34,509 bases of DNA from Gammaproteobacteria bacterium. GTDB lineage: Bacteria > Pseudomonadota > Gammaproteobacteria > SZUA-152. Each line of letters starts with the position of its first letter. Position 1 is the stretch's first letter. Below the pieces are notes generated by a model. The model did not search any database. It was not told where the DNA came from and saw only the letters and a list, made by a program, of their open reading frames with translations. Of this stretch, positions 6,957 through 13,616 are shown piece by piece. The translations under genes and the position numbers were made by a program. The stretch is taken from contig JAKEGK010000075.1 of the NCBI GenBank assembly GCA_022627515.1, positions 1 through 34,509 on the forward strand. Reading direction: 5' to 3'.

Positions 6957-8432
6957 TTGCGCCTTAAAACCTGTGACTTAAAAAGTGTGATTGAGAATCC
7001 ACGGAATCTTGCACCGTTTAACCGGCGCCGGGCGCGTTTCCGGTGTTGGTTGATCCTGTTCATAACGTCTTTATTCTTTCAAGGCTATGCTTTAGCGGAT
7101 TCCGAAGTTTCCCGGATACCGATACTGGATGCGCCGCCAGGCACCGTTGGCCTGGGTGTTGGGGTGCGGCTGGAAACCACGCCTTACAAAGAAGACGAAA
7201 GTTCTTCCGGTATAGGCGATGACATCAATCAAGATTGGGTGCCCATGTATCTCTATGAAGGAAAATACCTGTTTGCGCACGGCACTTCCGTTGGTGTTCA
7301 TATGTACCGGAATGATTTTTTCAGCGCCGACGCGCTGGCGCGTTACCGTTTCGATCAACTGGATCCGCAAACGAGTGATTTTTACGAAGGCATGGAAAAG
7401 CGCGAACAGACCGTCGATGCGGGTTTCTCGTTTTCGTTCAAAGGCGCGTTTGGCTCCGTTAAGTTTGAATGGGTGACGGACACGTTGAACAAGCATAACG
7501 GTGAAGAAGTGGATGTGACTTACCGCTATCGCCTCGATGAAGGCCGCTGGATCTATTCGCCTTTTTTCAGCGTTATATATCAGGACGGGCAACTCAGTAA
7601 TTACTATTTCGGTGTGAGTGAAGCGGAAGCCCGGCCCGGCCGGCCCGCATATGAGCCGGGTTCCGGCGCTTTTGCGCGCATCGGGCTCAACACGTCTTAT
7701 CAATTGACGCGGCGCTGGTTGTTGTACGCAAACATCGCCTTTGAAGGGATGGACACCGGTCAAAGAGAAAGTCCACTGGTTGAAGAAGATTATCTGGCGG
7801 CGGTTTTTATGGGCGCCAGTTACCTGTTCGGCGATATCTATGTGGCGGACGTCGCGGATCTGAAGCGTAAAAAAGAATGGTCATGGCGCATCAACTATGG
7901 CTACAACGCCAAGGAAATCTTCAATCACACTATCCGCGGTGATTTAAGGCCCGATAATGAAATTGACACTGAAGTACTGGGCTTCACCTTTGGCAAGCTT
8001 GTTACCGGCGGCCCACGGATTGATGTATACGGACGGCTGGCATTGTTCCGGCGCCTGGAAGAACCGTTTCAGGACGATTTTTGGGACTACGTGGCATATG
8101 TGATGGTGATGGGTAAAGGCTATAAACCATGGTCGGATCAATTGGCATTCCGCTGGGGTGTTGGTTACGGCGTATCATACGCGGAAGAGGCGCCGGCCGC
8201 GGAAAAAATCGAACAGGCGGAAAAAGGCCGTGACACTTCGCGGTTCCTTAATTATCTTGAAATGCAGGTGGATTTTCCTGTCGACAATCTTGTGAAGACA
8301 AAATCCTTGCGCAACTGCTTCGTGGGCATGACCGTGGCTCACCGCTCCGGTCTGTTTGGGTCATCCGATCTTTTCAACAATGTGTCTGGCGGATCCAACG
8401 CCATTACCGGACACCTGGAGTGTTTGCGATGA
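6957..8432 (+). CDS. MipA/OmpV-type outer-membrane barrel with extra C-terminal barrel region
   Basis: A 491-residue exported protein. After an arginine-rich leader the signal peptide (CWLILFITSLFFQGYALA) is cut near residue 47. Residues about 50-295 fit the MipA/OmpV scaffolding family: PGTVGLGVGVRLETTPY, then YYFGVSEAEARPGRPAYEPG, SYQLTRRWLLYANIAFEGM and DYLAAVFMGASYLF. A further ~195 residues rich in alternating aromatic strands follow, ending AHRSGLFGSSDL...GGSNAITGHLECLR, a tail I associate with a separate outer-membrane barrel type without being able to name it. MipA-only proteins are usually about 250-280 residues, so this looks like a fusion. The start is uncertain: TTG 6957 or GTG 6987, neither with a good ribosome binding site. 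The stop overlaps the next gene. Confidence 0.75.
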   Translation: MRLKTCDLKSVIENPRNLAPFNRRRARFRCWLILFITSLFFQGYALADSEVSRIPILDAPPGTVGLGVGVRLETTPYKEDESSSGIGDDINQDWVPMYLYEGKYLFAHGTSVGVHMYRNDFFSADALARYRFDQLDPQTSDFYEGMEKREQTVDAGFSFSFKGAFGSVKFEWVTDTLNKHNGEEVDVTYRYRLDEGRWIYSPFFSVIYQDGQLSNYYFGVSEAEARPGRPAYEPGSGAFARIGLNTSYQLTRRWLLYANIAFEGMDTGQRESPLVEEDYLAAVFMGASYLFGDIYVADVADLKRKKEWSWRINYGYNAKEIFNHTIRGDLRPDNEIDTEVLGFTFGKLVTGGPRIDVYGRLALFRRLEEPFQDDFWDYVAYVMVMGKGYKPWSDQLAFRWGVGYGVSYAEEAPAAEKIEQAEKGRDTSRFLNYLEMQVDFPVDNLVKTKSLRNCFVGMTVAHRSGLFGSSDLFNNVSGGSNAITGHLECLR

Positions 8433-8992
8433 GGCTTTTTTCCCAAGAAAAGTTATTTGTGCTGATCATGCTCGGGACATTGTGCGCATGTTCCTCGCAG
8501 CCGCTTAAACACAGTGACTTGCCAGAATCCGCAATCGCGGATGCGCATGAAGCACTGGTCATGTTACAGAAGGAGGAGAAACTTGCGCCCTATTTCGAGC
8601 ACGCTGTGGCTTTTGCTGTTTATCCCGCGATGGGAAGGGCGGGACTGGGTTTTGGCGGCGCCCATGGAACCGGTATGGTGTTCAAAGACAATCAGGTTAT
8701 TGGAACAACATCGCTCACCCAGGTTAACGTGGGATTTAACGCCGGTGTTCAATTTTACCGCCAGATTTTATTCTTTAAATCCGCCGAAGTGCTGGATCAT
8801 TTTAAAAGAGGCAACCTTGAACTGGGCGGGCAGGTCAACGCCGCCCTGATTACACTTGGCGGCGGTGTAACGCCGGCGTATCTTGATGACATCGCCATAT
8901 TCACCCAGTTGCGCGGCGGATTGCTGATCGAAGTCTCCATTGGCGGGCACTATTATGGTTTTACGCCGTTAATTACTGAACAGGATAACTAA
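8429..8992 (+). CDS. SYLF/YSC84-domain lipoprotein
   Basis: A 187-residue lipoprotein with signal peptide and lipobox TLCAC. The body is a SYLF (YSC84, Pfam PF04366) lipid-binding domain: HEALVMLQKEEKLAPYFEHAVAFAVYPAMGRAGLGFGGAHGTGMVF, TTSLTQVNVGFNAGVQFYRQILFF and GGGLLIEVSIGGHYYGF-like strands near the end. Family members bind membranes or phosphoinositides. ATG 8429 is chosen over GTG 8420 because GGAG (8417-8420) is well spaced from it. The start overlaps the preceding barrel stop (ATGA), so the two are translationally coupled and likely act together at the outer membrane. Confidence 0.85.
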   Translation: MRLFSQEKLFVLIMLGTLCACSSQPLKHSDLPESAIADAHEALVMLQKEEKLAPYFEHAVAFAVYPAMGRAGLGFGGAHGTGMVFKDNQVIGTTSLTQVNVGFNAGVQFYRQILFFKSAEVLDHFKRGNLELGGQVNAALITLGGGVTPAYLDDIAIFTQLRGGLLIEVSIGGHYYGFTPLITEQDN

Positions 8993-9002
8993 CGAGATAG
9001 GG

Positions 9003-9060
9003 CTAGCCCGCATTTCTCATCTTGGCTTTTGGTGGCCGCCTGGTGAGAAATACGGGCTAG
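9003..9060. repeat. 17-bp inverted repeat between convergent genes
   Basis: Arms at 9003-9019 and 9044-9060 match with a single G:T position (CTAGCCCG..ATTTCTCA against TGAGAAAT.CGGGCTAG), separated by 24 bases. The repeat lies between the SYLF gene stop (8992) and the convergent hipA stop (9065). It could terminate both transcripts, although no T-run is present. The arm length and loop are more like a small palindromic repeat element than an ordinary terminator. Confidence 0.65.
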
Positions 9061-9064
9061 TATT

Positions 9065-10372
9065 CTACATTATTCGAAGATTAGCTTTTATTTCACTCAT
9101 TATTTCCGGCTTTAAGCCCGCCGTTTTCGCAAACTCCGGCCATTGCCTGACAGCGTTTGCCACGCCGTCAATTATTTCTTGCGGTCTGGGCAGGCTGATC
9201 GATTCGCCGATGTAAAGCAAATCTTCCCGTGTAAAATGATCGCGCTTGCCGTTAATGCTCATCTGGTGCTGATTGGTCCATTTGCCCTTGGGGTTGTGGG
9301 AGTAGACCACATCATACGCTGGAGAAAGTGTCCATTTGCCATCGGGCTCCATCAGGAATGAAATATTTTTGGTGTGATCGTCCAGGTCGCGCGCCATTAT
9401 ATTGAATACCATGCGCCGGTATTGTTCGGCGGCATCGGCTTTGCTCAGCCGCAGCTTGCGCATGATCGTAAACGCCTGCTCATAGCTATAGACGCCGCTC
9501 TGATTAAAATCGAAGTGGGCAATACCGCACAACGATTGCAGATGCAGCTTGCTGCCGTTAACGCGGTCAAAACGTTTTGTCATGAAATGCGCGCGCCCGT
9601 TTTCTTCCAGCAGCCGGCATTCAGACATGTGAATTCCCGCCGCCCTGGCCATAAGGTGGTATGCATATTCCAGCCGCCCGAAGCCTTTGGGTTCGCCAAG
9701 CTCCAGGTCGGTGACACCATCGAATTTCACAATCCAGTAATCATATCCCGGCGGCGCTGCGGTTTGACCCGACCTGACGTTGCCGTTTGCGTCCATGGCA
9801 ATCACGGCCTTGGGCCGCGCGCCGCCGGCCGAGGTGCCGACGCGCAGGATATCCATAATCGCCTCCGCGTTATCTTTTTCGGAGCCGCCGAGCCGCACAT
9901 CGAGTGTCTTGCGCTCCTGAATGATTTGTTGCGCCAGCATAACCAGTTCGGAAATCTCAACGGGTACTGAAGCGTCATACTTATCTATGGTGGCCGGGGA
10001 AAATTCCAGGGCGCCCAAGCCGCGTTTGCCGATATAGCACAACCGCTCCACGGGACTGAATCCGGCGCTATCGCGGCCCTGGCGCGCCAGCCAGGTATCA
10101 ATGATGGCGTTGCCGAATTTATCCGGCAGGGCGTCGGCCAGCATGCCGGGCAATCCAAGAAAGGTGTCTTTGTTTAACGCGGGGAAAGTGAACTTGCCGT
10201 CGCCTTTACGCGCATCGTCCAGACTCATGTGGACGGGGGAGACATCCAGGCCGGATTTCAGAAAATCGGGATCATATTCAAATACGCCGTAGCCGCGGTC
10301 ATCCAGCCATGATACGGCGCCGGCGGTTTTACCCCAGAGTTTTACTATCGCGGTATCGACTTTTTTTACCAT
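9065..10372 (-). CDS. hipA: HipA-family serine/threonine kinase toxin
   Basis: A 435-residue cytoplasmic protein of normal HipA length. The N-terminal HipA domain (LWGKTAGAVSWLDDRGYGVFEYDP, then FLGLPGMLADALPDKFGNAIIDTWLAR) is followed by the kinase-like part: GTSAGGARPKA (flexible ATP loop with the serine that HipA autophosphorylates), YDYWIVKFDG, FMTKRFDR, NIMARDLDDHTKNISF (catalytic Asp/His/Lys-Asn motif) and SPAYDVVYS (metal-binding Asp). HipA toxins phosphorylate glutamyl-tRNA synthetase and induce dormancy; the exact target here is unproven. The start overlaps the hipB stop by 7 bases, so hipBA is one operon. All key residues appear intact. Confidence 0.92.
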   Translation of the reverse strand: MVKKVDTAIVKLWGKTAGAVSWLDDRGYGVFEYDPDFLKSGLDVSPVHMSLDDARKGDGKFTFPALNKDTFLGLPGMLADALPDKFGNAIIDTWLARQGRDSAGFSPVERLCYIGKRGLGALEFSPATIDKYDASVPVEISELVMLAQQIIQERKTLDVRLGGSEKDNAEAIMDILRVGTSAGGARPKAVIAMDANGNVRSGQTAAPPGYDYWIVKFDGVTDLELGEPKGFGRLEYAYHLMARAAGIHMSECRLLEENGRAHFMTKRFDRVNGSKLHLQSLCGIAHFDFNQSGVYSYEQAFTIMRKLRLSKADAAEQYRRMVFNIMARDLDDHTKNISFLMEPDGKWTLSPAYDVVYSHNPKGKWTNQHQMSINGKRDHFTREDLLYIGESISLPRPQEIIDGVANAVRQWPEFAKTAGLKPEIMSEIKANLRIM

Positions 10373-10698
10373 TCCGGTTCATCCTTTGATTTTTCCTTGA
10401 GCCGCGCGCGCGAGGCTCTTTCGCGCACCTTGCCTTGCATTCTGGCAAGTTGTAATGGGCTGACCGTTGTCTGCGGAATAAAATTATCCAGTTGATCCAA
10501 AGCGCCCAGTTCGCGCAACACGGCAATCAGAGTCGACAGTTTTGCGCTGCCGGCCTCCAGCGCTTTAATGGCGTTCAGCGACAACATCACCGCATCGGCC
10601 AGTTCTTTCTGGGTAATGTTTTTGCGCAGCCGCAGCGCCTTGATGCGCTGGCCGAGTTCTTTCTGGATTGCCTTATCTGAGAGCGTATAGAAGTCCAT
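10366..10698 (-). CDS. hipB: HipB-like XRE-family antitoxin
   Basis: A 110-residue protein with an XRE/Cro-type helix-turn-helix at residues about 14-68 (IKALRLRKNITQKELADAV, then SLNAIKALEAG and LSTLIAVLRELGALDQL), as in HipB antitoxins. The basic C-terminal tail (residues 80-105) probably contacts HipA or DNA. HipB neutralises HipA and represses the operon. The minus-strand sequence before ATG 10698 reads TAAGGCTGTTATG. The Shine-Dalgarno AAGG is therefore inside one copy of the repeated operator motif, so repressor binding could cover the start itself. Confidence 0.88.
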   Translation of the reverse strand: MDFYTLSDKAIQKELGQRIKALRLRKNITQKELADAVMLSLNAIKALEAGSAKLSTLIAVLRELGALDQLDNFIPQTTVSPLQLARMQGKVRERASRARLKEKSKDEPEW

Positions 10699-10862
10699 AA
10701 CAGCCTTATTATAGGTTTTTATACCATAATTAAATCTAAAACAGCCTTTAATAAGGCGATTATAGGGTATCGAATTGAACAGTCAAGAAAATCACATAAG
10801 AGTCTTATTACAGGCTGTTATATTGATAATAAAGTTTAAATATTCTTTTTTAAGGCTGTTAT
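10697..10862 (-). promoter_or_regulatory. hipBA operator array (four motif copies)
   Basis: The core ATAACAGCCT/AGGCTGTTAT occurs four times: ATAACAGCCTTA (10697-10708), AAACAGCCTTTA (10739-10750), then reversed CAGGCTGTTATA (10811-10822) and TAAGGCTGTTAT (10851-10862). The first two point one way and the last two the other, giving a symmetric layout. CCTATAAT occurs on the minus strand next to copies 1 and 2, TATAAT being a perfect -10 box. Such repeats upstream of hipB are expected to bind HipB dimers. The motif is seen; the binding is inferred. Confidence 0.7.
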
Positions 10863-11206
10863 CACTTGCCAGTGCCTGGCTTCTCCTCCAACTGGCCTGA
10901 CTTATTTATAGCCATATCTAATACCAGCTATCCGCCCAACTGCGAAAGCCGCTTCAGTTAAGCAGTCTGCTTGATGCTGGATGATTTGAAACAATATGAA
11001 TTTGAGCGTGGCCGTCAACCAAAATGAGAGACCTGATCCTGATGGCGGGAACCGCGCAGGCGGACCTGCTTCTATCGCCCACATGAGATCGCGCTTGGGT
11101 TGATTACCGTCATGTTATTGCTGGTATGTCAGGGACTAAAATTTTTCTAATCCCAAGCCGGTGGAACCGGCAAACGCCGTTAATTCGAACCCGGTCAAGC
11201 AGGCGA
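10863..11206. other. Gene-free region before DUF4136 copy 3
   Basis: About 340 bases with no supported gene. The plus-strand frame starting at 11126 only extends the lipoprotein gene upstream of its signal peptide, and a minus-strand 60-codon frame (10902-11084) shows no family features. No strong promoter was identified. Confidence 0.4.
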
Positions 11207-11758
11207 ATGAAACAGTATCTTTTTTATGGTCTGACAGTTGCGTTGTTGTGGTCTTGCGCCAGCAAGCCCGCGATTGATTTTGATACCTCGGCTGATTTTA
11301 GTGCTTATAAATCCTACGCCTGGTCAGATCAAACCGATGAACAGACAAAAAAATCGCAAGCCGATGCGTCACTGGTGCATAAACGCATTCGGGAATCCAT
11401 CGAAGCAACATTGCAAGCGAAAGGAATGCAAAGCGTCGATACCGCACAAGCGGATGTATTGGTCACCTATCATCTTTCCATGCATATAAGCGGGTATTCG
11501 GGCAGCAGCGTGTTCTTTGGCCTTGGAAGTTTTAGCCACCATTCGGCTGTGGGGGTGTCGGTTGGCGTGCCTGTCAGTCAACAGCCGATCGAAGAAGGCA
11601 CGCTGGTGATTGACATCATCGATGCGAAGAAAAATTCCCTGGTATGGCAGGGCGCCGGTGCGAGGACTTTGTCACGCAGCGTATCACCGGAGAAAGCCCA
11701 GGCAATGATCGATGAAGTGGTGAAGGAAATTTTGGCGGGCTATCCGCCCAAAAAATAG
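11207..11758 (+). CDS. DUF4136 lipoprotein (copy 3)
   Basis: A 183-residue lipoprotein: MKQYLFYGLTVALLWSC gives a signal peptide with lipobox LLWSC (Cys17). The DUF4136 pattern follows: IDFDTSADFSAYKSYAWSDQ, HKRIRESIEATLQAKGMQSVDTAQADVLVTYHL, EEGTLVIDIIDAKKNSLVWQGAGA and a last helix EVVKEILAGYPPKK. ATG 11207 is preferred to the upstream ATG 11126 because the lipoprotein signal begins there. It is the plus-strand counterpart of the two copies at 4217-5503, separated from them by about 6 kb, and is followed directly by a palindromic element. Confidence 0.87.
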   Translation: MKQYLFYGLTVALLWSCASKPAIDFDTSADFSAYKSYAWSDQTDEQTKKSQADASLVHKRIRESIEATLQAKGMQSVDTAQADVLVTYHLSMHISGYSGSSVFFGLGSFSHHSAVGVSVGVPVSQQPIEEGTLVIDIIDAKKNSLVWQGAGARTLSRSVSPEKAQAMIDEVVKEILAGYPPKK

Positions 11759-11956
11759 TTCTACTTTGTTACTTTAATTTATGTTAATGAACAATCCCGC
11801 ACGGGAAGCAAAGGCGTCTGGCAAGACACGCCGTAAACACCTCCATTCTTGTTTTCAAGAGAATGCTCGATGGCGGCATCCCTGCCGCCAACGGTCTTGC
11901 CAGACGCCTTTGTTTCCCGAGCTGTGCACGCGGCTATTTAATGTAACAAAGTAGAA
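11759..11956. mobile_element. MITE-like nested palindromic element
   Basis: The 14-bp terminal inverted repeats are perfect: TTCTACTTTGTTAC (11759-11772) and GTAACAAAGTAGAA (11943-11956). Inside, a second pair of ~25-base arms matches (GGGAAGCAAAGGCGTCTGG at about 11803-11827 against the complement within 11894-11919). In the centre is a short palindrome GGCGGCATCCCTGCCGCC (11872-11889). No open reading frame of note. It starts right after the stop of the DUF4136 gene. Its central part resembles that of the element at 27291-27475 in reverse orientation, suggesting a dispersed family. Confidence 0.72.
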
Positions 11957-12030
11957 ATAGATAAGCGTGAATTTAACATTTAACGGAGAAGACAGCGGCG
12001 TGCAAAGTCACCGCTGGATTGGAATGGAAC

Positions 12031-12939
12031 ATGCTGACAATGCCTGATCATCGATTAAAAACCAATGTTATCGCGGGTATGCTATTTTCTGCATTCCTCG
12101 TATTCTCTCAAGTCAGCTTGCCGGCGCCGGTATTACCGCCATTAACTGAATTAAAAACCGGTGAGCAGCTCACCGGAAAGTTTGTCTGGTTTGATCTGGC
12201 GACTACGGAGCTTGAAAAACAACAAGCCTTTTACGGCGGTGTGTTTGGCTGGAAATTCCGCGCGCTCGAAAATGCGGAAGATCAATATACCCTGATATTA
12301 AACAATGATCGAAACGTGGCTGGCATGTTCCTGGCTAAACCCAGGGAAGATATACCGGCCGGCGCGTTATGGATTGGTTTGATGTCGATTAACGATCCGG
12401 TAAAAGCCGTGTCCGCCGTAGAACAAGGCGGCGGCGTGGTTCATACGCAATTAATGACGGTAGCGCAGCGCGGCACTTATGCGCTGTTTCGCGATCCGGA
12501 TGGCGCATTATTTGGAGTTCTGAAATCCGACAGCGGGGATCCGCCGGATAATGCCACCGCGATAGGGGATTTTTTGTGGGTGGATCTCTTTGCGGACCAA
12601 CCTGAAAAGGCCGCTGGATTTTATCAGCGATTGGCCGGCTATGAATTAAAGAAAAATGAAGAAAAAGCCGGCGTTGAGCGCATTATTCTTTCTTCACAAG
12701 GGCATTCCCGCGCCGGTGTTGTGCCACTGCCGAAAGATGCTAATCGTGCCGGCTGGCTGCCCTATGTCAGGGTTGGTGATGTCAACGCAACGCTTACAAA
12801 AGTGACGGAAGCCGGCGGTTATATCATGGTGCCGCCCGCTGAAGATTTACTCGACGGCAATCTCGCTATTTTTAGTGATCCGCAAGGCGGTGTTCTGGGT
12901 ATTGTGAAATGGGATGAACCCGTAACGCACAAGGAGTAA
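12031..12939 (+). CDS. Exported tandem VOC-domain protein
   Basis: A 302-residue protein with two vicinal oxygen chelate (glyoxalase-fold) modules. Module 1 (about residues 50-175) has GKFVWFDLATTELEKQQAFYGGVFGW and ends in YALFRDPDGALFGVLK. Module 2 (about 185-298) has FLWVDLFADQPEKAAGFYQ and IFSDPQGGVLGIVKW. An N-terminal hydrophobic stretch (VIAGMLFSAFLVFSQVSLPAP) reads as a signal peptide, so it should act in the periplasm or be membrane-tethered. Most tandem VOC proteins are cytoplasmic. The substrate is unknown. ATG 12031 is chosen over TTG 12019; the ribosome binding site is modest. The Pro-rich lipoprotein gene follows 8 bp after the stop, so the two likely form an operon. Confidence 0.82.
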   Translation: MLTMPDHRLKTNVIAGMLFSAFLVFSQVSLPAPVLPPLTELKTGEQLTGKFVWFDLATTELEKQQAFYGGVFGWKFRALENAEDQYTLILNNDRNVAGMFLAKPREDIPAGALWIGLMSINDPVKAVSAVEQGGGVVHTQLMTVAQRGTYALFRDPDGALFGVLKSDSGDPPDNATAIGDFLWVDLFADQPEKAAGFYQRLAGYELKKNEEKAGVERIILSSQGHSRAGVVPLPKDANRAGWLPYVRVGDVNATLTKVTEAGGYIMVPPAEDLLDGNLAIFSDPQGGVLGIVKWDEPVTHKE

Positions 12940-12947
12940 GGGTTGCC

Positions 12948-13421
12948 ATGAACGGACAAAATATTTCACACCGCTCAATATTTACAAACATAGCGGTTAC
13001 GTTGCTGTTTCTACTGCTGTCCGGATGCGCGACGACAAATGGCGGATACGTCGGCGGATCAGTCTACTACCGTTATGATTACTACGATCCATGGTATTGG
13101 GGTCCCTACTACTATCCACCCTATTATCGCCCGCCGTTGTATCCGCCACCAGTGTATCCGCCACCAGTGTATCCGCCACCAGTGTATCCGCCACCAGTGT
13201 ATCCGCCACCAGTGTATCCGCCACCAGTGTATCCTCCGCCAGTGTTTCCACCTCCGAAACCGCCAAAACCTCTTCCCCCTCCACCCAGGCCGGGGAAGCC
13301 GTTGCCTGTGCCACCGGTTGGCGTTCCTCCGGCGCCACGGCCGCCGGTAGCCGGACCTCCGCGGTCAATGCCGCCAGACGCGAGACCACCAGCTCCCTGG
13401 CCGGCGCCTCGCGCGCGATAA
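12948..13421 (+). CDS. Proline-rich lipoprotein with YPPPV repeats
   Basis: A 157-residue lipoprotein: signal peptide and lipobox LLSGC (Cys27), then a Tyr/Trp/Pro-rich stretch (YYRYDYYDPWYWGPYYYPPYY). Seven tandem YPPPV units follow (about residues 65-99), then FPPPK and a Pro-rich tail ending in PAPRAR. Such extended polyproline arms in outer-membrane lipoproteins may reach through the periplasm or onto the surface; no family is recognised. The repeat tract is encoded by nearly perfect 15-bp copies. AAGGAG near the upstream gene's stop could serve as its ribosome binding site. The opposite-strand and other-frame open frames here are artefacts of the repeat. Confidence 0.8.
   Translation: MNGQNISHRSIFTNIAVTLLFLLLSGCATTNGGYVGGSVYYRYDYYDPWYWGPYYYPPYYRPPLYPPPVYPPPVYPPPVYPPPVYPPPVYPPPVYPPPVFPPPKPPKPLPPPPRPGKPLPVPPVGVPPAPRPPVAGPPRSMPPDARPPAPWPAPRAR
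13140..13244 (+). repeat. 15-bp minisatellite, seven copies
   Basis: Six identical copies of TATCCGCCACCAGTG (13140-13229) are followed by a seventh with two changes (13230-13244). The unit is a multiple of three, so copy-number change alters the protein length but not the frame. Exact identity among six copies suggests recent expansion by slippage or recombination. Confidence 0.95.
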
Positions 13422-13467
13422 ACGTTAGCGATGTTTTGCCAATAGGGAACGCAGTGTCAAAACACGA

Positions 13468-13602
13468 ATGAATAAAAATCCTCAACAAAATGTTGTAGCT
13501 TTATGGTTGTTGCTTTTCCCCTTGTTAACATGCGCGGTTTCTTTTATGGGTCGCCTCATTGATCCTGACGATGATAAACACGTTGGTGATTGCAAGCCTT
13601 AG
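13468..13602 (+). CDS. Possible 44-residue hydrophobic small protein
   Basis: ATG 13468 to TAG 13602 encodes MNKNPQQNVVALWLLLFPLLTC, then AVSFMGRLIDPDDDKHVGDCKP. A single membrane segment or lipoprotein signal (LLLFPLLTC) is followed by a short acidic tail with a second Cys. It lies 46 bases after the Pro-rich lipoprotein stop on the same strand and could belong to that operon. No good ribosome binding site is visible and I recognise no family, so it remains tentative. Confidence 0.35.
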   Translation: MNKNPQQNVVALWLLLFPLLTCAVSFMGRLIDPDDDKHVGDCKP

Positions 13603-13616
13603 CGATCCTGTTTGGC

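Noticed and set aside
7092-7763. Minus-strand 223-codon frame inside the MipA/OmpV gene.
   Set aside because: Antisense shadow of a clear signal-peptide-bearing barrel protein; no domain.
10902-11084. Minus-strand 60-codon frame between hipB and the third DUF4136 gene.
   Set aside because: No ribosome binding site, no family match, no conservation evidence.
12997-13488. Repetitive open frames on both strands over the proline-rich lipoprotein (for example repeated Val-Ala-Asp-Thr-Leu or Cys-Ile-Arg-His-Gln).
   Set aside because: They arise because the 15-bp repeat lacks stops in several frames; only the frame with signal peptide and lipobox is credible.
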